The notes under the pieces are model-generated. The model saw nothing but the letters and a program-made list of their open reading frames with translations, searched no databases and was not told where the DNA came from. A stretch of DNA of 27,707 nucleotides from JAVBNC01 sp031551765 (GTDB lineage: Bacteria; Desulfobacterota; Desulfovibrionia; Desulfovibrionales; Desulfovibrionaceae). The DNA is taken from positions 1-27,707 of the forward strand of contig JAVBNC010000060.1 in assembly GCA_031551765.1 (NCBI GenBank), given 5' to 3'. How positions within the stretch are numbered: position 1 is the first letter of the stretch; every line of letters begins with the position of its first letter. Positions 1 through 7,522 of the stretch are shown in pieces. A program made the translations under genes and the position numbers.

Positions 1-298
1 GTGGCGGGCTGTGTTCACCAGTTCACCCAATGCTACCTCTCTTTGTTGGGATGGGATCTGGCCTCCGCGGGCCTGCAGCTGGTCAACCCCCCTTTTTGAA
101 AATTGGGGGTTGCCCCTTCTCCTGGACCTCATCCCCTTCCCCTAAAAACTTTGACAGGGTGAGATCGGGCCGTTTCTCGTTGATGGGCGGTGCCGCTTTG
201 GCCACGGCACCGCCCTTGTATCCTTTCAAGCCGGCAACCGCCAGTATGTGAGCGCCGCAGGCGCGAGCGGAACGGAAGCCGAGCACCCTTTCCCCTTG
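1..298. other. Gene-free left flank with two hairpins
   Basis: I see no convincing gene here; the open frames look like chance high-GC frames. Two inverted repeats are visible: CAACCCCC (84-91) with GGGGGTTG (105-112), and an 11-bp perfect arm pair GGGCGGTGCCG (185-195) with CGGCACCGCCC (205-215). Neither is followed by a clear T-run on either strand, so I do not call them terminators. The stretch around 120-160 (ggacc..tcccc..aaaactttgacagggt) loosely resembles 5800-5840 beside the second copy of the 162-bp repeat, so the repeat may be part of a larger composite unit. Confidence 0.5.
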
Positions 299-460
299 GT
301 CACCCTGAAAGGGGTCCAGGGGCGCCAGCCCTTGGCGGGTGCAGGGATCTCGCAACCGCAGGAAGCGGTTGCGCACGGAGCGTAGCGACGCCCGAAGGGG
401 GCGGCACAGGACGTGCCGCATTGCGCCCTGCTTCGACTCTTGGATGGCTTCGACAAAATT
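299..460. repeat. 162-bp dispersed structured repeat, copy 1
   Basis: This block matches 5899-6060 over exactly 162 bp with roughly nine in ten bases identical by eye. It contains internal dyads conserved in both copies: GCAACCGC/GCGGTTGC (351-371 region) and GGCAC/GTGCC. It begins with GTCACCCTGAA and ends with TTCGACAAA. It lies 14 bp beyond the stop codon of the minus-strand sppA-like gene, the same placement as the second copy relative to the phosphomannomutase gene. I infer a REP/MITE-like or 3'-end RNA element; no protein is convincingly encoded. Confidence 0.85.
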
Positions 461-474
461 GCCTTTCACTCCCC

Positions 475-1386
475 TCAAAAATAATAAAACCCGTAACTGG
501 GCGCACCCAGGCCGGCGGGAAGCTCTATGCCCAGGAGGGAGCTGACGAGCTTTCGCCACAGGGGCGTTTCTTTTTTGGGGCCTTCAAGCAGCTTTTCGGG
601 CCGCTCGGTGACGCCGGAAAGTTCGCCCAGGCGGGTGAGAGCGTCTTCTTTGTCGCCGAGCTTGTCGATAAGTTTCGCGTCCAGGGCCTGGCGGCCGGTG
701 AAGGCACGGCCGTCGGCCAGGGGGCGCACTTCTTCCGGCGAAAGGTTGCGGCCTTCGGCCACGGCGCGCACGAACTCCTGCTGCATGTCGTCGATCAGGC
801 CGGTGAGATAGCGCTTTTCCTCCTCGCTCATGGCCCGGTAAGGGGAACCGGCGTCTTTGAGCTTGCCCGTGGTCAGGGTTTGCTCTTTGATGCCCAGAGC
901 GTGCATCAGCCCTTCCATGTTGGGGGTTTGCAGCTTCACACCTATGCTGCCGGTGAGCGTGGAGGGGCTGGCGTAAATCTCTTTACCGGCCACGGCCACG
1001 TAGTAGCCGCCGGAAGCGGCAACCGCGCCCATGGAGACCACCACGGGCTTGCCGCTTTCAGCCAGGCGTTTGACGGCGCGGTGCAGCTCCTGTGAAGGGC
1101 CCACGGCCCCGCCCGGGGAATTGACGCGCACCAGCACGCCCGCCACGCTTTTGTCGCGGCGCAGGCGTTCGGCCCAGGCCAGGGTGTCCGTAGCGTCCAG
1201 AATGACGCCTTCCACGTTGAGCACGGCCAGCCTGGGGCCGCCTATCAGGCCGCATTCCCGGGCCGAGGAAAGAAGGCGCGAGGCCAGGGCGGCCACCAGG
1301 ATAAGGACGAAAAGAATGATGAACCAGAACAGAAAGGGCCGCCGTTTTCTGAACGGCAAGGGGGTGATGGGTTGAGTCAGGATCAT
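475..1386 (-). CDS. sppA: Signal peptide peptidase SppA-type serine protease
   Basis: This is a membrane-anchored S49-family peptidase that in characterised members degrades residual signal peptides in the cell envelope. One transmembrane segment (about residues 16-36) follows a basic N-terminus. The catalytic Ser/Lys dyad is visible as Ser125 in AASGGYY and Lys177 in TTGKLKDAGSPYR; the 52-residue spacing equals that of Bacillus subtilis SppA (Ser147/Lys199). At 303 aa it is the short single-domain form rather than the ~600-aa E. coli form. The ATG is preceded by CTGGAG about 8 nt upstream. It starts 25 bp after the CorC-like gene's stop, so the two are probably cotranscribed. The family is certain; the exact substrate is inferred. 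Confidence 0.93.
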   Translation of the reverse strand: MILTQPITPLPFRKRRPFLFWFIILFVLILVAALASRLLSSARECGLIGGPRLAVLNVEGVILDATDTLAWAERLRRDKSVAGVLVRVNSPGGAVGPSQELHRAVKRLAESGKPVVVSMGAVAASGGYYVAVAGKEIYASPSTLTGSIGVKLQTPNMEGLMHALGIKEQTLTTGKLKDAGSPYRAMSEEEKRYLTGLIDDMQQEFVRAVAEGRNLSPEEVRPLADGRAFTGRQALDAKLIDKLGDKEDALTRLGELSGVTERPEKLLEGPKKETPLWRKLVSSLLGIELPAGLGAPSYGFYYF

Positions 1387-1411
1387 AATGTATTCTCCAG
1401 CATGAAAAAAA

Positions 1412-2713
1412 CTATTCGTCGGAGGGCAGCGTTTCCACCCGCACCCGGCGGATTCTGTGCCTGTCCATGGTGGCCACGGTGAAACGGTGCCCGCACAGGG
1501 TCAGGGCGTCCCCGGGAATGGGGATGCGGCCCAGTTCGTCCAAAATGTGCGCGGCCGCGCTTTTGTTCAGACCGGCGGACGCGCCGTGGCAGGTCAGGGG
1601 CATATAAAGCGCCAGGTCTTCCAGGGACATGTCCGCGGAAATGATGGCGGAACCGTCCGGCTGGAGCGTGAAATCCGGCTCCTCGTTGTCGAACTCGTCC
1701 TGAATGTCGCCGACAATGACCTCCACCACGTCTTCCATGGTAATAATACCCTGCCACACGCCGTATTCGTCCACCACAATGCAGAACTGCTGGCGCTTGG
1801 TCTGCATCTGCTGCAGCAGGCGGTCGAGGTGCACGGTTTCGTAAGCGTAGATGGGCGTGCGGATGAGCGGGCGCAGGTCTTCGTGGTTTTCGTTGTGCAG
1901 AAGATCCTTGACGTGGATGAAGCCGATGATGTTGTCCCGGTTCTCGTCGTAGACGGGGAAGCGGGTATGGCCGCTTTCCCTGGCCCGCAGCACGGCGGAA
2001 CCGGGGTTGTCGGCCACGTTGAGCGCCACCGCGTCCGTGCGGTGCACCATGATGTCCGTGGCGGTCTTTTTGTAAAAACTGAAAATGTTGGCCAGCATGC
2101 GGCCTTCCGCCTCGTCCAGCTGGCCTTCCTTGCGCGAATCCAGAATGAGCATGCGCAGCTCTTCCGGGGTGTGGGACTGCTCCGCTTCCGCCGCGGAAAC
2201 CAGGCCCACCATGTGCAGCAGGCCTATGGAAATACCGTTCATGACGGTGACCACGGGATAGCTGAGCACGTAAAAAACGCGCAACGGCACGGCCAGCAGC
2301 AGCGCCGTGGCTTCCGCGCGCTGGATGGAGATGGATTTGGGGGCCAGTTCGCCGAACACCACGTGCAGAAAGGTGATGATCATGAACCCGATGGCAATGG
2401 AAAGGGAAGAGACCAAGGCCGGGTTATTGAGCGAAAGCAGTTCCAGCGCGGGCCGCAGCAGCGCGGAAACAGCCGGTTCCCCCAGCCAGCCCAGGCCCAG
2501 GCTGGTCAGGGTTATGCCCAACTGGCACACGGAAAGATAGGCGTCCAGGTTGTTGACCCCGAACAGGGCTATCCTGGCCCGGGTATTGCCCTCTTCGGCC
2601 AGCAGTTCCAACCGCGTTCTGCGGACTTTGACAAAGGCGAACTCCGCCGCCACGAACACCCCGTTCAAAAGGACCAGCAACAGGGCCACTAACAGCATCA
2701 GGCCGGTGTACAC
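1412..2713 (-). CDS. CNNM/CorC-type membrane protein with CBS domains (hemolysin C-like)
   Basis: Domain order is that of the DUF21/CNNM-CBS-CorC_HlyC family, implicated in Mg2+/Co2+ efflux or homeostasis: hydrophobic DUF21 region (about residues 1-190, with CQLGITLTSLGLGWLGEP and GELAPKS), paired CBS domains (about 200-330, MVHRTDAVAL and TKRQQFCIVVDEYG) and a C-terminal CorC/HlyC domain. I place the start at GTG 2713 (YTGLMLLVALLL follows) because AAGGAG sits 5 nt upstream. The open frame runs on to an ATG at 2806, but those extra 31 residues are mostly encoded by a dispersed repeat (2737-2850) whose other copy yields a near-identical spurious peptide (MSSN.CRE). Length 433 aa is normal. 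It precedes sppA by 25 bp. Confidence 0.9.
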   Translation of the reverse strand: MYTGLMLLVALLLVLLNGVFVAAEFAFVKVRRTRLELLAEEGNTRARIALFGVNNLDAYLSVCQLGITLTSLGLGWLGEPAVSALLRPALELLSLNNPALVSSLSIAIGFMIITFLHVVFGELAPKSISIQRAEATALLLAVPLRVFYVLSYPVVTVMNGISIGLLHMVGLVSAAEAEQSHTPEELRMLILDSRKEGQLDEAEGRMLANIFSFYKKTATDIMVHRTDAVALNVADNPGSAVLRARESGHTRFPVYDENRDNIIGFIHVKDLLHNENHEDLRPLIRTPIYAYETVHLDRLLQQMQTKRQQFCIVVDEYGVWQGIITMEDVVEVIVGDIQDEFDNEEPDFTLQPDGSAIISADMSLEDLALYMPLTCHGASAGLNKSAAAHILDELGRIPIPGDALTLCGHRFTVATMDRHRIRRVRVETLPSDE

Positions 2714-2736
2714 ATACGCTCCTTGGAGCCTTTTTG

Positions 2737-2850
2737 CCTTGAGCTGCTTGCGTAACGGCGGACAACGCCTGCCTGCAAGCACCTCGCGGCAGAGATTTGA
2801 AGACAAATCCTTGCGAAGCGGCTCGACTTTTCAAAATTGAACTGCTCCAG
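2737..2850 (+). repeat. ~129-bp dispersed repeat, diverged copy A
   Basis: This is a shortened copy of the repeat at 10525-10653 and (inverted) 22292-22419. Shared blocks are CTTGAGC, the CGTAACGGCGG..CAA.GCC region, CTCGCGGCA..GATTTGAAGACAAATCCTTGC and the terminal ACTGCTCCAG (TCTGCTCTAG elsewhere); about 15 bp after the first block are missing. It lies just upstream of the CorC-like gene and artificially extends that reading frame. Confidence 0.8.
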
Positions 2851-2915
2851 CAAGTTTTCCGGCCAAGTATACTCCCCGGCGCGGCATTCTCCCAGTAAAA
2901 AATGCGATCATGCGC

Positions 2916-3908
2916 TTAAAAATCCTCTATCGCGCACCAGTACAACCCTGCCGCCACCAGGGTCAGGGACAGCATCCGGGCGGCCTGGTTGATGCCCACC
3001 ATGCGCACGGCCAGGCCCGGAGAAAAATACCCGGAATACGCGGGCAACTGGTGCCGGAACGCCCGCATGGGCGAGGAAAGGATGTTCCCCGCCAGCAGCG
3101 CGAGCACAACCTCCGGCCCGGAAAGCTCCCCGCCGTGCAGCACGGCGGCCGCGGCGGCCATAGCGACGCTGGTATCCGCCATCAGGGAAAGCGCGATAAC
3201 CCCCAGGGACTGGGGCCGTAAAAAAGCGCCCAGAAAGGGGCACCTGGCCATCAGATCTTCGAACTGGCTGAAAAAACCGCCGTGCTGCAAAAGAATTATC
3301 ACGCAATACACGGGCACGGTGAACACCACCATACGGAACAGCCGCTTTTTGAGGCGGGCCAGGGCTTTGAGCGCGGCTTCCCGCCAGGTGGGCGGCGGCT
3401 TGCGTTCCTCTTGCGGCAGTCTCCGCTCCAGCGGGGGCAGCAGCAGACGACCGGCCACCGCCGTGCCCACGGTGCGCAGCACGGCCACCAGCAGCGTCAG
3501 GCCCGCATACAGAAAGGCGTGACGGCCCAGAAAGGAAAAAGACAGCGCCAAAAGGGACGGCAAGTGCACCAAAAAAGCCGGGGTGCTGTTGAACAGGTTG
3601 ACCAGAAGTAGTTCCCGCCGGTTCAAACGGCCTTCCGACAGGGCTTCCGCCAGCAGCGCGTTGGAAGCCGCCGGGGAAACGAAGGCCAGCGCAAAGGAGG
3701 CCGCGCCGGCCCGCCCCAGTCTGGCGAAACGCAGCAGCGGGGCTGTGGCCCAGGCCAGGGCATCGGTCCAGCGCAGGCTTTCCAGCACCTGGGCCAGCGT
3801 CAGGCTGACGCTCATGACCACAAGCAAGCGCAAAAGCGGCCGTAACAGGCCGCTCCATAAAAAGCTCGCGAACGCGGGGTCATTAAAAAAATCGAGGGAA
3901 CTCAACAC
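2916..3908 (-). CDS. Nucleoside-recognition (Gate) domain membrane protein
   Basis: This 330-aa protein is highly hydrophobic, with about eight predicted membrane segments and the repeated Gate pattern seen in nucleoside-recognition/SpmA-SpmB-like proteins (SFALAFVSPAASNALLAEAL, then VNLFNSTPAFLVHLPSLLALSF; second half SLMADTSVAMAAAAAVLHGG). Such proteins are presumed transporters, but the substrate is unknown. The GTG start (3908) overlaps the stop of the PilZ gene within GTGTTGA, suggesting translational coupling; a weak GGAAAG lies about 12 nt upstream. Its neighbours (PilZ upstream, CorC-like downstream) do not identify the cargo. The fold is fairly certain, the function is not. Confidence 0.75.
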   Translation of the reverse strand: MLSSLDFFNDPAFASFLWSGLLRPLLRLLVVMSVSLTLAQVLESLRWTDALAWATAPLLRFARLGRAGAASFALAFVSPAASNALLAEALSEGRLNRRELLLVNLFNSTPAFLVHLPSLLALSFSFLGRHAFLYAGLTLLVAVLRTVGTAVAGRLLLPPLERRLPQEERKPPPTWREAALKALARLKKRLFRMVVFTVPVYCVIILLQHGGFFSQFEDLMARCPFLGAFLRPQSLGVIALSLMADTSVAMAAAAAVLHGGELSGPEVVLALLAGNILSSPMRAFRHQLPAYSGYFSPGLAVRMVGINQAARMLSLTLVAAGLYWCAIEDF

Positions 3909-4603
3909 AGAAGTTCACAGCTTTCCAGAAATGCCCCCAGGGTTTTCCAGAACGTCTGATCGGCTTCCGTGAAGGCAATGCCCAGTACAATGCGGCTCGT
4001 TTCCAGTTCCACGGCGCGCACGGTACAGGTCACGGACTGCGGCAGGCCGTCCGCGCCGAAAGAGCTGCGCAGAATGAGTTGATCGCCGGCCGTCATTTTA
4101 CGCAATTCGGCCTGGCCGCGCACGTCCAGCACCAGCCGGCACCCGCCGCGGCTAAGGTCCGCGATAAGCCCGGAGGCGTCGCCCCGGCGGCTGTGGACCT
4201 GGACCGGGAGGGCGCACTGCACCCGCCGGTGCTGGCGCAGCGCCAGCTTTTCCACCACTTCCGGGTAACGCAAGAACGCGATCAGGGCGGGCTTGGCCGT
4301 GTGCGAGAGCACTTCCGCCTGAAAGCCGCACAAATCACCGGCCGCCACAAAACGCACCGTCACCATGTTGCCCGGGATCAGGTGCGTGCGCAGACCGGGC
4401 ACCCAGGGCAGGCGCAGCACCAGAAATTCGAAATGCACAAGCCCAATGAGCTCCGCCGCGACGCGCCTGCCTTCGTCCGTCCCTTCCGGGGTTAAAACGT
4501 CAAGGGACATGCGCGTGCCCAAATCAGCGCCCAGGCGTATGCCCGTATGTCGCCGATGTTTGTCCGGGGCAGGGGAGGCGCTGTCCGGCTTTGCCTGGCT
4601 CAT
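3902..4603 (-). CDS. PilZ-domain c-di-GMP-binding protein (YcgR/flagellar-brake-like)
   Basis: The protein has a YcgR-N-like beta-rich N-terminal half (LVLRLPWVPGLRTHLIPGNMVTVRFVAA) followed by a PilZ domain. The c-di-GMP-binding signature is intact: RQHRR (an RxxxR) and, about 22 residues later, DLSRGGC (D/NxSxxG). I place the start at ATG 4603 (MSQAKPDS), 233 aa, because GGAGG lies 5 nt upstream; an upstream in-frame GTG (4618) would put this Shine-Dalgarno inside the gene. A candidate promoter with a perfect TATAAT lies at 4664-4691. By family it should couple c-di-GMP to motility, surface or secretion behaviour. Its stop overlaps the next gene's start. Confidence 0.88.
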   Translation of the reverse strand: MSQAKPDSASPAPDKHRRHTGIRLGADLGTRMSLDVLTPEGTDEGRRVAAELIGLVHFEFLVLRLPWVPGLRTHLIPGNMVTVRFVAAGDLCGFQAEVLSHTAKPALIAFLRYPEVVEKLALRQHRRVQCALPVQVHSRRGDASGLIADLSRGGCRLVLDVRGQAELRKMTAGDQLILRSSFGADGLPQSVTCTVRAVELETSRIVLGIAFTEADQTFWKTLGAFLESCELLC

Positions 4604-4663
4604 AAAGACCTCCGACACTGGCCCGGCGCATGACCGGGCTGAATGGTGTCAAGTATCGTATCG

Positions 4664-4691
4664 ATTATATACACGCTTGTATAGATGGCAC
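4664..4691 (-). promoter_or_regulatory. Candidate sigma-70 promoter for the PilZ gene
   Basis: On the minus strand, GTGCCA (4691-4686), a 16-bp spacer and a perfect TATAAT (4669-4664) precede the PilZ start by about 60 bp. The -10 is excellent and the -35 is 4/6. Sequence inspection only. Confidence 0.45.
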
Positions 4692-4756
4692 ACGCAAATT
4701 TGGAAACCGTATGCCATGAAATGGAAGAACTCCGGCGCTTTCGACGGGATCCGGTT

Positions 4757-5239
4757 TCAGCGCGTATCCAAAAAACCGGGATCTTCAGGCAGGCCGCTTT
4801 GCGAAGCGGCGGCCCGCGCCAGGGTATCCACGCGCTCGTTTTCCAGGTGGCCCGCGTGCCCCGCCACCCAGTGCAGCCGGACCTGATGCCGGGATAGAAG
4901 CGGGCTCAGCCGCTCCCAAAGGTCGCGGTTTTTCACCGGTTTTTTATCCGCGGTCTTCCAGCCGTTGCGCTGCCAGGAAGCAAGCCAGCCCTTGGCCACC
5001 GCATCTCTTACGTAGCGGGAATCCGTATAAAGATCAATCGAACAGGCCTCGCGCAAGGCTTCCAGCGCCATGACCGCCGCCAGAATTTCCATCCGGTTGT
5101 TGGTAGTGCGGGCAAAACCGCCGCTGAATTCCTTCTCGTGCGGCCCGCAGCGCAACAGCGCCGCCCAGCCGCCGGGACCGGGGTTGCCCAGGCAGGAGCC
5201 GTCGGAATGAATGGTCACGCTCTTTTTCGTCTCGCTCAC
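4757..5239 (-). CDS. rnhA: Ribonuclease HI
   Basis: This enzyme cleaves the RNA strand of RNA:DNA hybrids. All four acidic catalytic residues are visible: Asp13 (HSDGSCLGNPG), Glu51 (NNRMEIL), Asp73 (YTDSRYV) and Asp138 (ENERVD), plus the mobile-loop His128 (WVAGHAGHLENE). Length 160 aa is standard for the E. coli type. The GTG start (5239) overlaps the preceding gene's stop (GTGA), with GAGG about 7 nt upstream, indicating coupling to the small membrane protein gene upstream. Confidence 0.96.
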   Translation of the reverse strand: MSETKKSVTIHSDGSCLGNPGPGGWAALLRCGPHEKEFSGGFARTTNNRMEILAAVMALEALREACSIDLYTDSRYVRDAVAKGWLASWQRNGWKTADKKPVKNRDLWERLSPLLSRHQVRLHWVAGHAGHLENERVDTLARAAASQSGLPEDPGFLDTR

Positions 5240-5730
5240 CGGGAAACCTCGTCAATAGCAGTTTGCAACGCGTCCAGAGCGGGCAACAAACCTTTCTGCC
5301 ACGCGCCCGAAGCGAAATACGGCGCAAAGCCGTCCTCCACCCGGCGCACGGCGTCCCGGCCCACGGCCCGGAGCACCAGGGGCGGCAAGGTCAGCATGGC
5401 CTCGCGCCGTTCCGGGGCCAGCTCCAGAACAAGTTCACCGGGACCGGCCGGCCGCTGCGCGGGAGCGTTTTTGTACACGCGCACCTTCAGCGCCAGCCCG
5501 TACCTGCTTTTGAACAGGCGAGCCCTGGCGGCCAGCGCGTCCTTGTCCGCCCTGGTCAGCGTGCCGGTCTCGTCCCGCAGCACCTCGCGCGCGCTCAGTT
5601 CTTCCAGGCGGCGCTGGCTGTTGTGCCAGAACCCCCACAACACGGCCCCGAACACGCAGACCAGCAGCACCATGCGCAGCGCGCGAGCCTTGGGCGATTC
5701 ATCGGAATTGCGGCGAGGAAAGAATTTCAT
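5236..5730 (-). CDS. Small membrane-anchored protein, TPM-like soluble domain
   Basis: This 164-aa protein has one N-terminal transmembrane segment (about residues 19-35, ALRMVLLVCVFGAVLWGFW) and a soluble domain beginning LRDETGTLTRADKDALAARARLF..YGLALKVRVY, which resembles the start of TPM/YgcG-like domains (a helix with 'L' and 'D' pattern, then a beta strand). The resemblance is weak and I infer no activity. Start ATG 5730 (MKFFPRRN) is chosen because GGAGG lies about 11 nt upstream; upstream in-frame codons fall in the long palindrome. It overlaps rnhA by 4 nt, so the two form a transcriptional pair. Confidence 0.7.
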   Translation of the reverse strand: MKFFPRRNSDESPKARALRMVLLVCVFGAVLWGFWHNSQRRLEELSAREVLRDETGTLTRADKDALAARARLFKSRYGLALKVRVYKNAPAQRPAGPGELVLELAPERREAMLTLPPLVLRAVGRDAVRRVEDGFAPYFASGAWQKGLLPALDALQTAIDEVSR

Positions 5731-5751
5731 GGGAAAACATGCCTCCGGCGG

Positions 5752-5803
5752 CCGGGGGAAAGGGAACACCTTTCTTGGAAGAAAGATGTTCCCTTTCCCC
5801 CGG
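5752..5803. repeat. 52-bp near-perfect palindrome
   Basis: A 17-bp arm starting CCGGGGGAAAGGG (5752-5768) pairs perfectly with its complement (5787-5803). Inside it, CTTTCTT (5770-5776) pairs with AAGAAAG (5779-5785) around GG; the only mismatch is a C/A pair. It sits between the phosphomannomutase gene and the minus-strand membrane protein gene, close to the latter's start. There is no U-tract on either strand, so it is a cruciform/stable hairpin rather than a classic terminator. Confidence 0.9.
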
Positions 5804-5898
5804 ACCCCTTATCCTTTTCCAAAGAACTTTACCAGAAGGTAATGGGGGCTTTTCTTATCGATACTACGGCACCGTACAAACATGGCGCCTTTTTTTTA

Positions 5899-6060
5899 GT
5901 CACCCTGAATGGGTTCCAAGGGGCGCGCCCCTTGGCGGGCGCAGGGATCTCGCAACCGCAGGAAGCGGTTGCGCACGGAGCGCAGCGACGCTCGAAGGGG
6001 GCGGCACAGGACGTGCCGCATTGCGCCCCGCTTCGACTCTTCATTGGCTTCGACAAATTT
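5899..6060. repeat. 162-bp dispersed structured repeat, copy 2
   Basis: This is the second copy of the block at 299-460, with equal length, the same orientation and about 90% identity by eye. It includes the perfect 20-bp palindrome CCAAGGGGCGCGCCCCTTGG (5919-5938), which is imperfect in copy 1, and the GCAACCGC/GCGGTTGC hairpin. It ends one base before the phosphomannomutase stop codon region. The gene-free stretch 5731-6061 otherwise holds the palindrome at 5752-5803 and a short sequence resembling that next to copy 1. Confidence 0.87.
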
Positions 6061-6061
6061 C

Positions 6062-7435
6062 TTACGCCGCGCCTTCAGAGCACTCCCGTATCCAGCCGCT
6101 CAGGGGTTTTTCCACCAGCTCGCGCAGTTCGGCCAGGCGTTCCGCGCTGGCGTCTTCGAAACGCAGCACCAGCACGGGCTGGGTGTTGGACGCGCGCACC
6201 AGGGCCCAGCCGTCCGGGAAGGTGAGGCGGATACCGTCTATTTGGATGGACGGGTAGCGGCTGCCGAAATAGTCCCGCGCCCGGTCGATGACCGGCTTTT
6301 TGGCGCTTTCCGGGCAGGGCAGATGCAGTTCCGGGGTCACGTGAGACGGGGGCCAGCCCAGCAGAGAGGAAAAGGGCTTTCCCGTGCCTGAGAGGATGCG
6401 CAACAGACGCGCGGCGCCGAACAGGGCGTCGTCGAAACCATACCAGCCTTCCCCGAAAAACATGTGGCCGCTCATTTCCCCGGCCAGGGGGGCTTTCAGC
6501 TCCAGAATTTTGGACTTGATGAGCGAGTGGCCGGTGGCGGTCATTTCCGGCTGGCCCCCGTGCCGGGCTATATCGTCGAACAGGCGCTGCGAGCATTTCA
6601 CGTCGCCGATGACCACCGCGCCGGGCAGACGGCTGAGCACGTCGCGGGCGTAGAGGGCCAGAAGCTCGTCCCCGAACATGAGGCGGCCTTTTTCGTCCAC
6701 CACGCCCAGGCGGTCCGCGTCGCCGTCCAGACCGATGCCCGCGTCCGCGCCGTGTTCGCGCACGGCCCGCTGCAGCGCGCCCATGTTGGCTTCCACCACC
6801 GGGTCCGGGTGGTGGTTGGGGAAACGGCCGTCCGGCTCGCAGAAAATTGGGATGACTTCCGCGCCCAGCGCGCGCAGCATGGCCGCGCAGTATTCCCCGC
6901 CCGCCCCGTTGCCGCCGTCCACCACCACCTTGAGCGGCCGGGCCAGCGTGATGCGGCTGGTCACCGCTTCAATATACGCGGGCAGGATGTTCAGCTCGGA
7001 ACCCAGGCCCCGGCCCTTGGGCGCGTTGTCCGCCAGCATGCGCTCGCGTAGCTGGGTGATGCCGCCGGAATGGAGCGTGCTTTCCCCGCTCCAGATTTTG
7101 AAACCGTTGTATTCCGAAGGGTTGTGGCTGGCCGTGACCATGACGCCCGCGGGGCAGTTCAGGTGCTTGACCGCGAAATACACGAAAGGGGTGGGCACCA
7201 TGCCCACGTCCACCACCGAAACGCCTGTGGAGAGCAGCCCTTGGATCAGGGCGCGGCTGTACGAAGGGGAACTTTCCCGGCAGTCGCGGCCCACAACGCA
7301 GCGCGTCTGGCCCTGCTCCAGAAAAAAGGCGCCGCAGGCCCGGCCCAGGCATTCCGCCCAGTCCGCGTCAAAGTCCACATCCACCAGGCCGCGGATGTCG
7401 TAGGTCCGGAACACGTGATCAGCCACAACTTTCAT
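6062..7435 (-). CDS. Phosphomannomutase/phosphoglucomutase
   Basis: This alpha-D-phosphohexomutase interconverts 6-phospho- and 1-phospho-sugars (mannose/glucose), feeding LPS, exopolysaccharide and GDP-mannose synthesis. All four family loops are present: phosphoserine loop TASHNP (Ser103; Ser108 in Pseudomonas AlgC), metal loop DGDADR (237-242), sugar loop GEMSGH (319-324) and phosphate-binding RASNTQP (414-420). The start is ATG 7435 (MKVVADHVFRTYDIRG, 457 aa), with GAGGG 5 nt upstream; an in-frame TTG at 7447 would include that Shine-Dalgarno. It is divergent from hflK; the intergenic gap is 87 bp. Confidence 0.95.
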   Translation of the reverse strand: MKVVADHVFRTYDIRGLVDVDFDADWAECLGRACGAFFLEQGQTRCVVGRDCRESSPSYSRALIQGLLSTGVSVVDVGMVPTPFVYFAVKHLNCPAGVMVTASHNPSEYNGFKIWSGESTLHSGGITQLRERMLADNAPKGRGLGSELNILPAYIEAVTSRITLARPLKVVVDGGNGAGGEYCAAMLRALGAEVIPIFCEPDGRFPNHHPDPVVEANMGALQRAVREHGADAGIGLDGDADRLGVVDEKGRLMFGDELLALYARDVLSRLPGAVVIGDVKCSQRLFDDIARHGGQPEMTATGHSLIKSKILELKAPLAGEMSGHMFFGEGWYGFDDALFGAARLLRILSGTGKPFSSLLGWPPSHVTPELHLPCPESAKKPVIDRARDYFGSRYPSIQIDGIRLTFPDGWALVRASNTQPVLVLRFEDASAERLAELRELVEKPLSGWIRECSEGAA

Positions 7436-7484
7436 AACTACCCTCAAAAAAAAAATAAAATCTCGACAAAGCGCCGCTCATCGC

Positions 7485-7513
7485 TTGACCAAAAAGCGCC
7501 CCTGCCCTATTGC
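7485..7513 (+). promoter_or_regulatory. Candidate hflK promoter (short or absent leader)
   Basis: TTGACC (7485-7490), a 17-bp spacer and TATTGC (7508-7513) lie directly before the hflK ATG at 7523. Transcription would begin around 7519-7522, giving an almost leaderless message, and indeed no Shine-Dalgarno is visible. The -10 is only 3/6. Confidence 0.35.
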
Positions 7514-7522
7514 TCACATATT

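Noticed and set aside
83..559. Minus-strand open frame of 158 codons over the first 162-bp repeat
   Set aside because: It overlaps the sppA 3' end, is made largely of repeat DNA, and the other repeat copy gives a similar but differently interrupted frame; no family resemblance or ribosome-binding site.
2926..2946. Apparent second tRNA 3'-like sequence (TCCTCTATCGCGCACCA)
   Set aside because: No T-stem or T-loop complementarity; it lies at the coding end of the Gate-domain gene, so the resemblance to 22731-22745 is chance.
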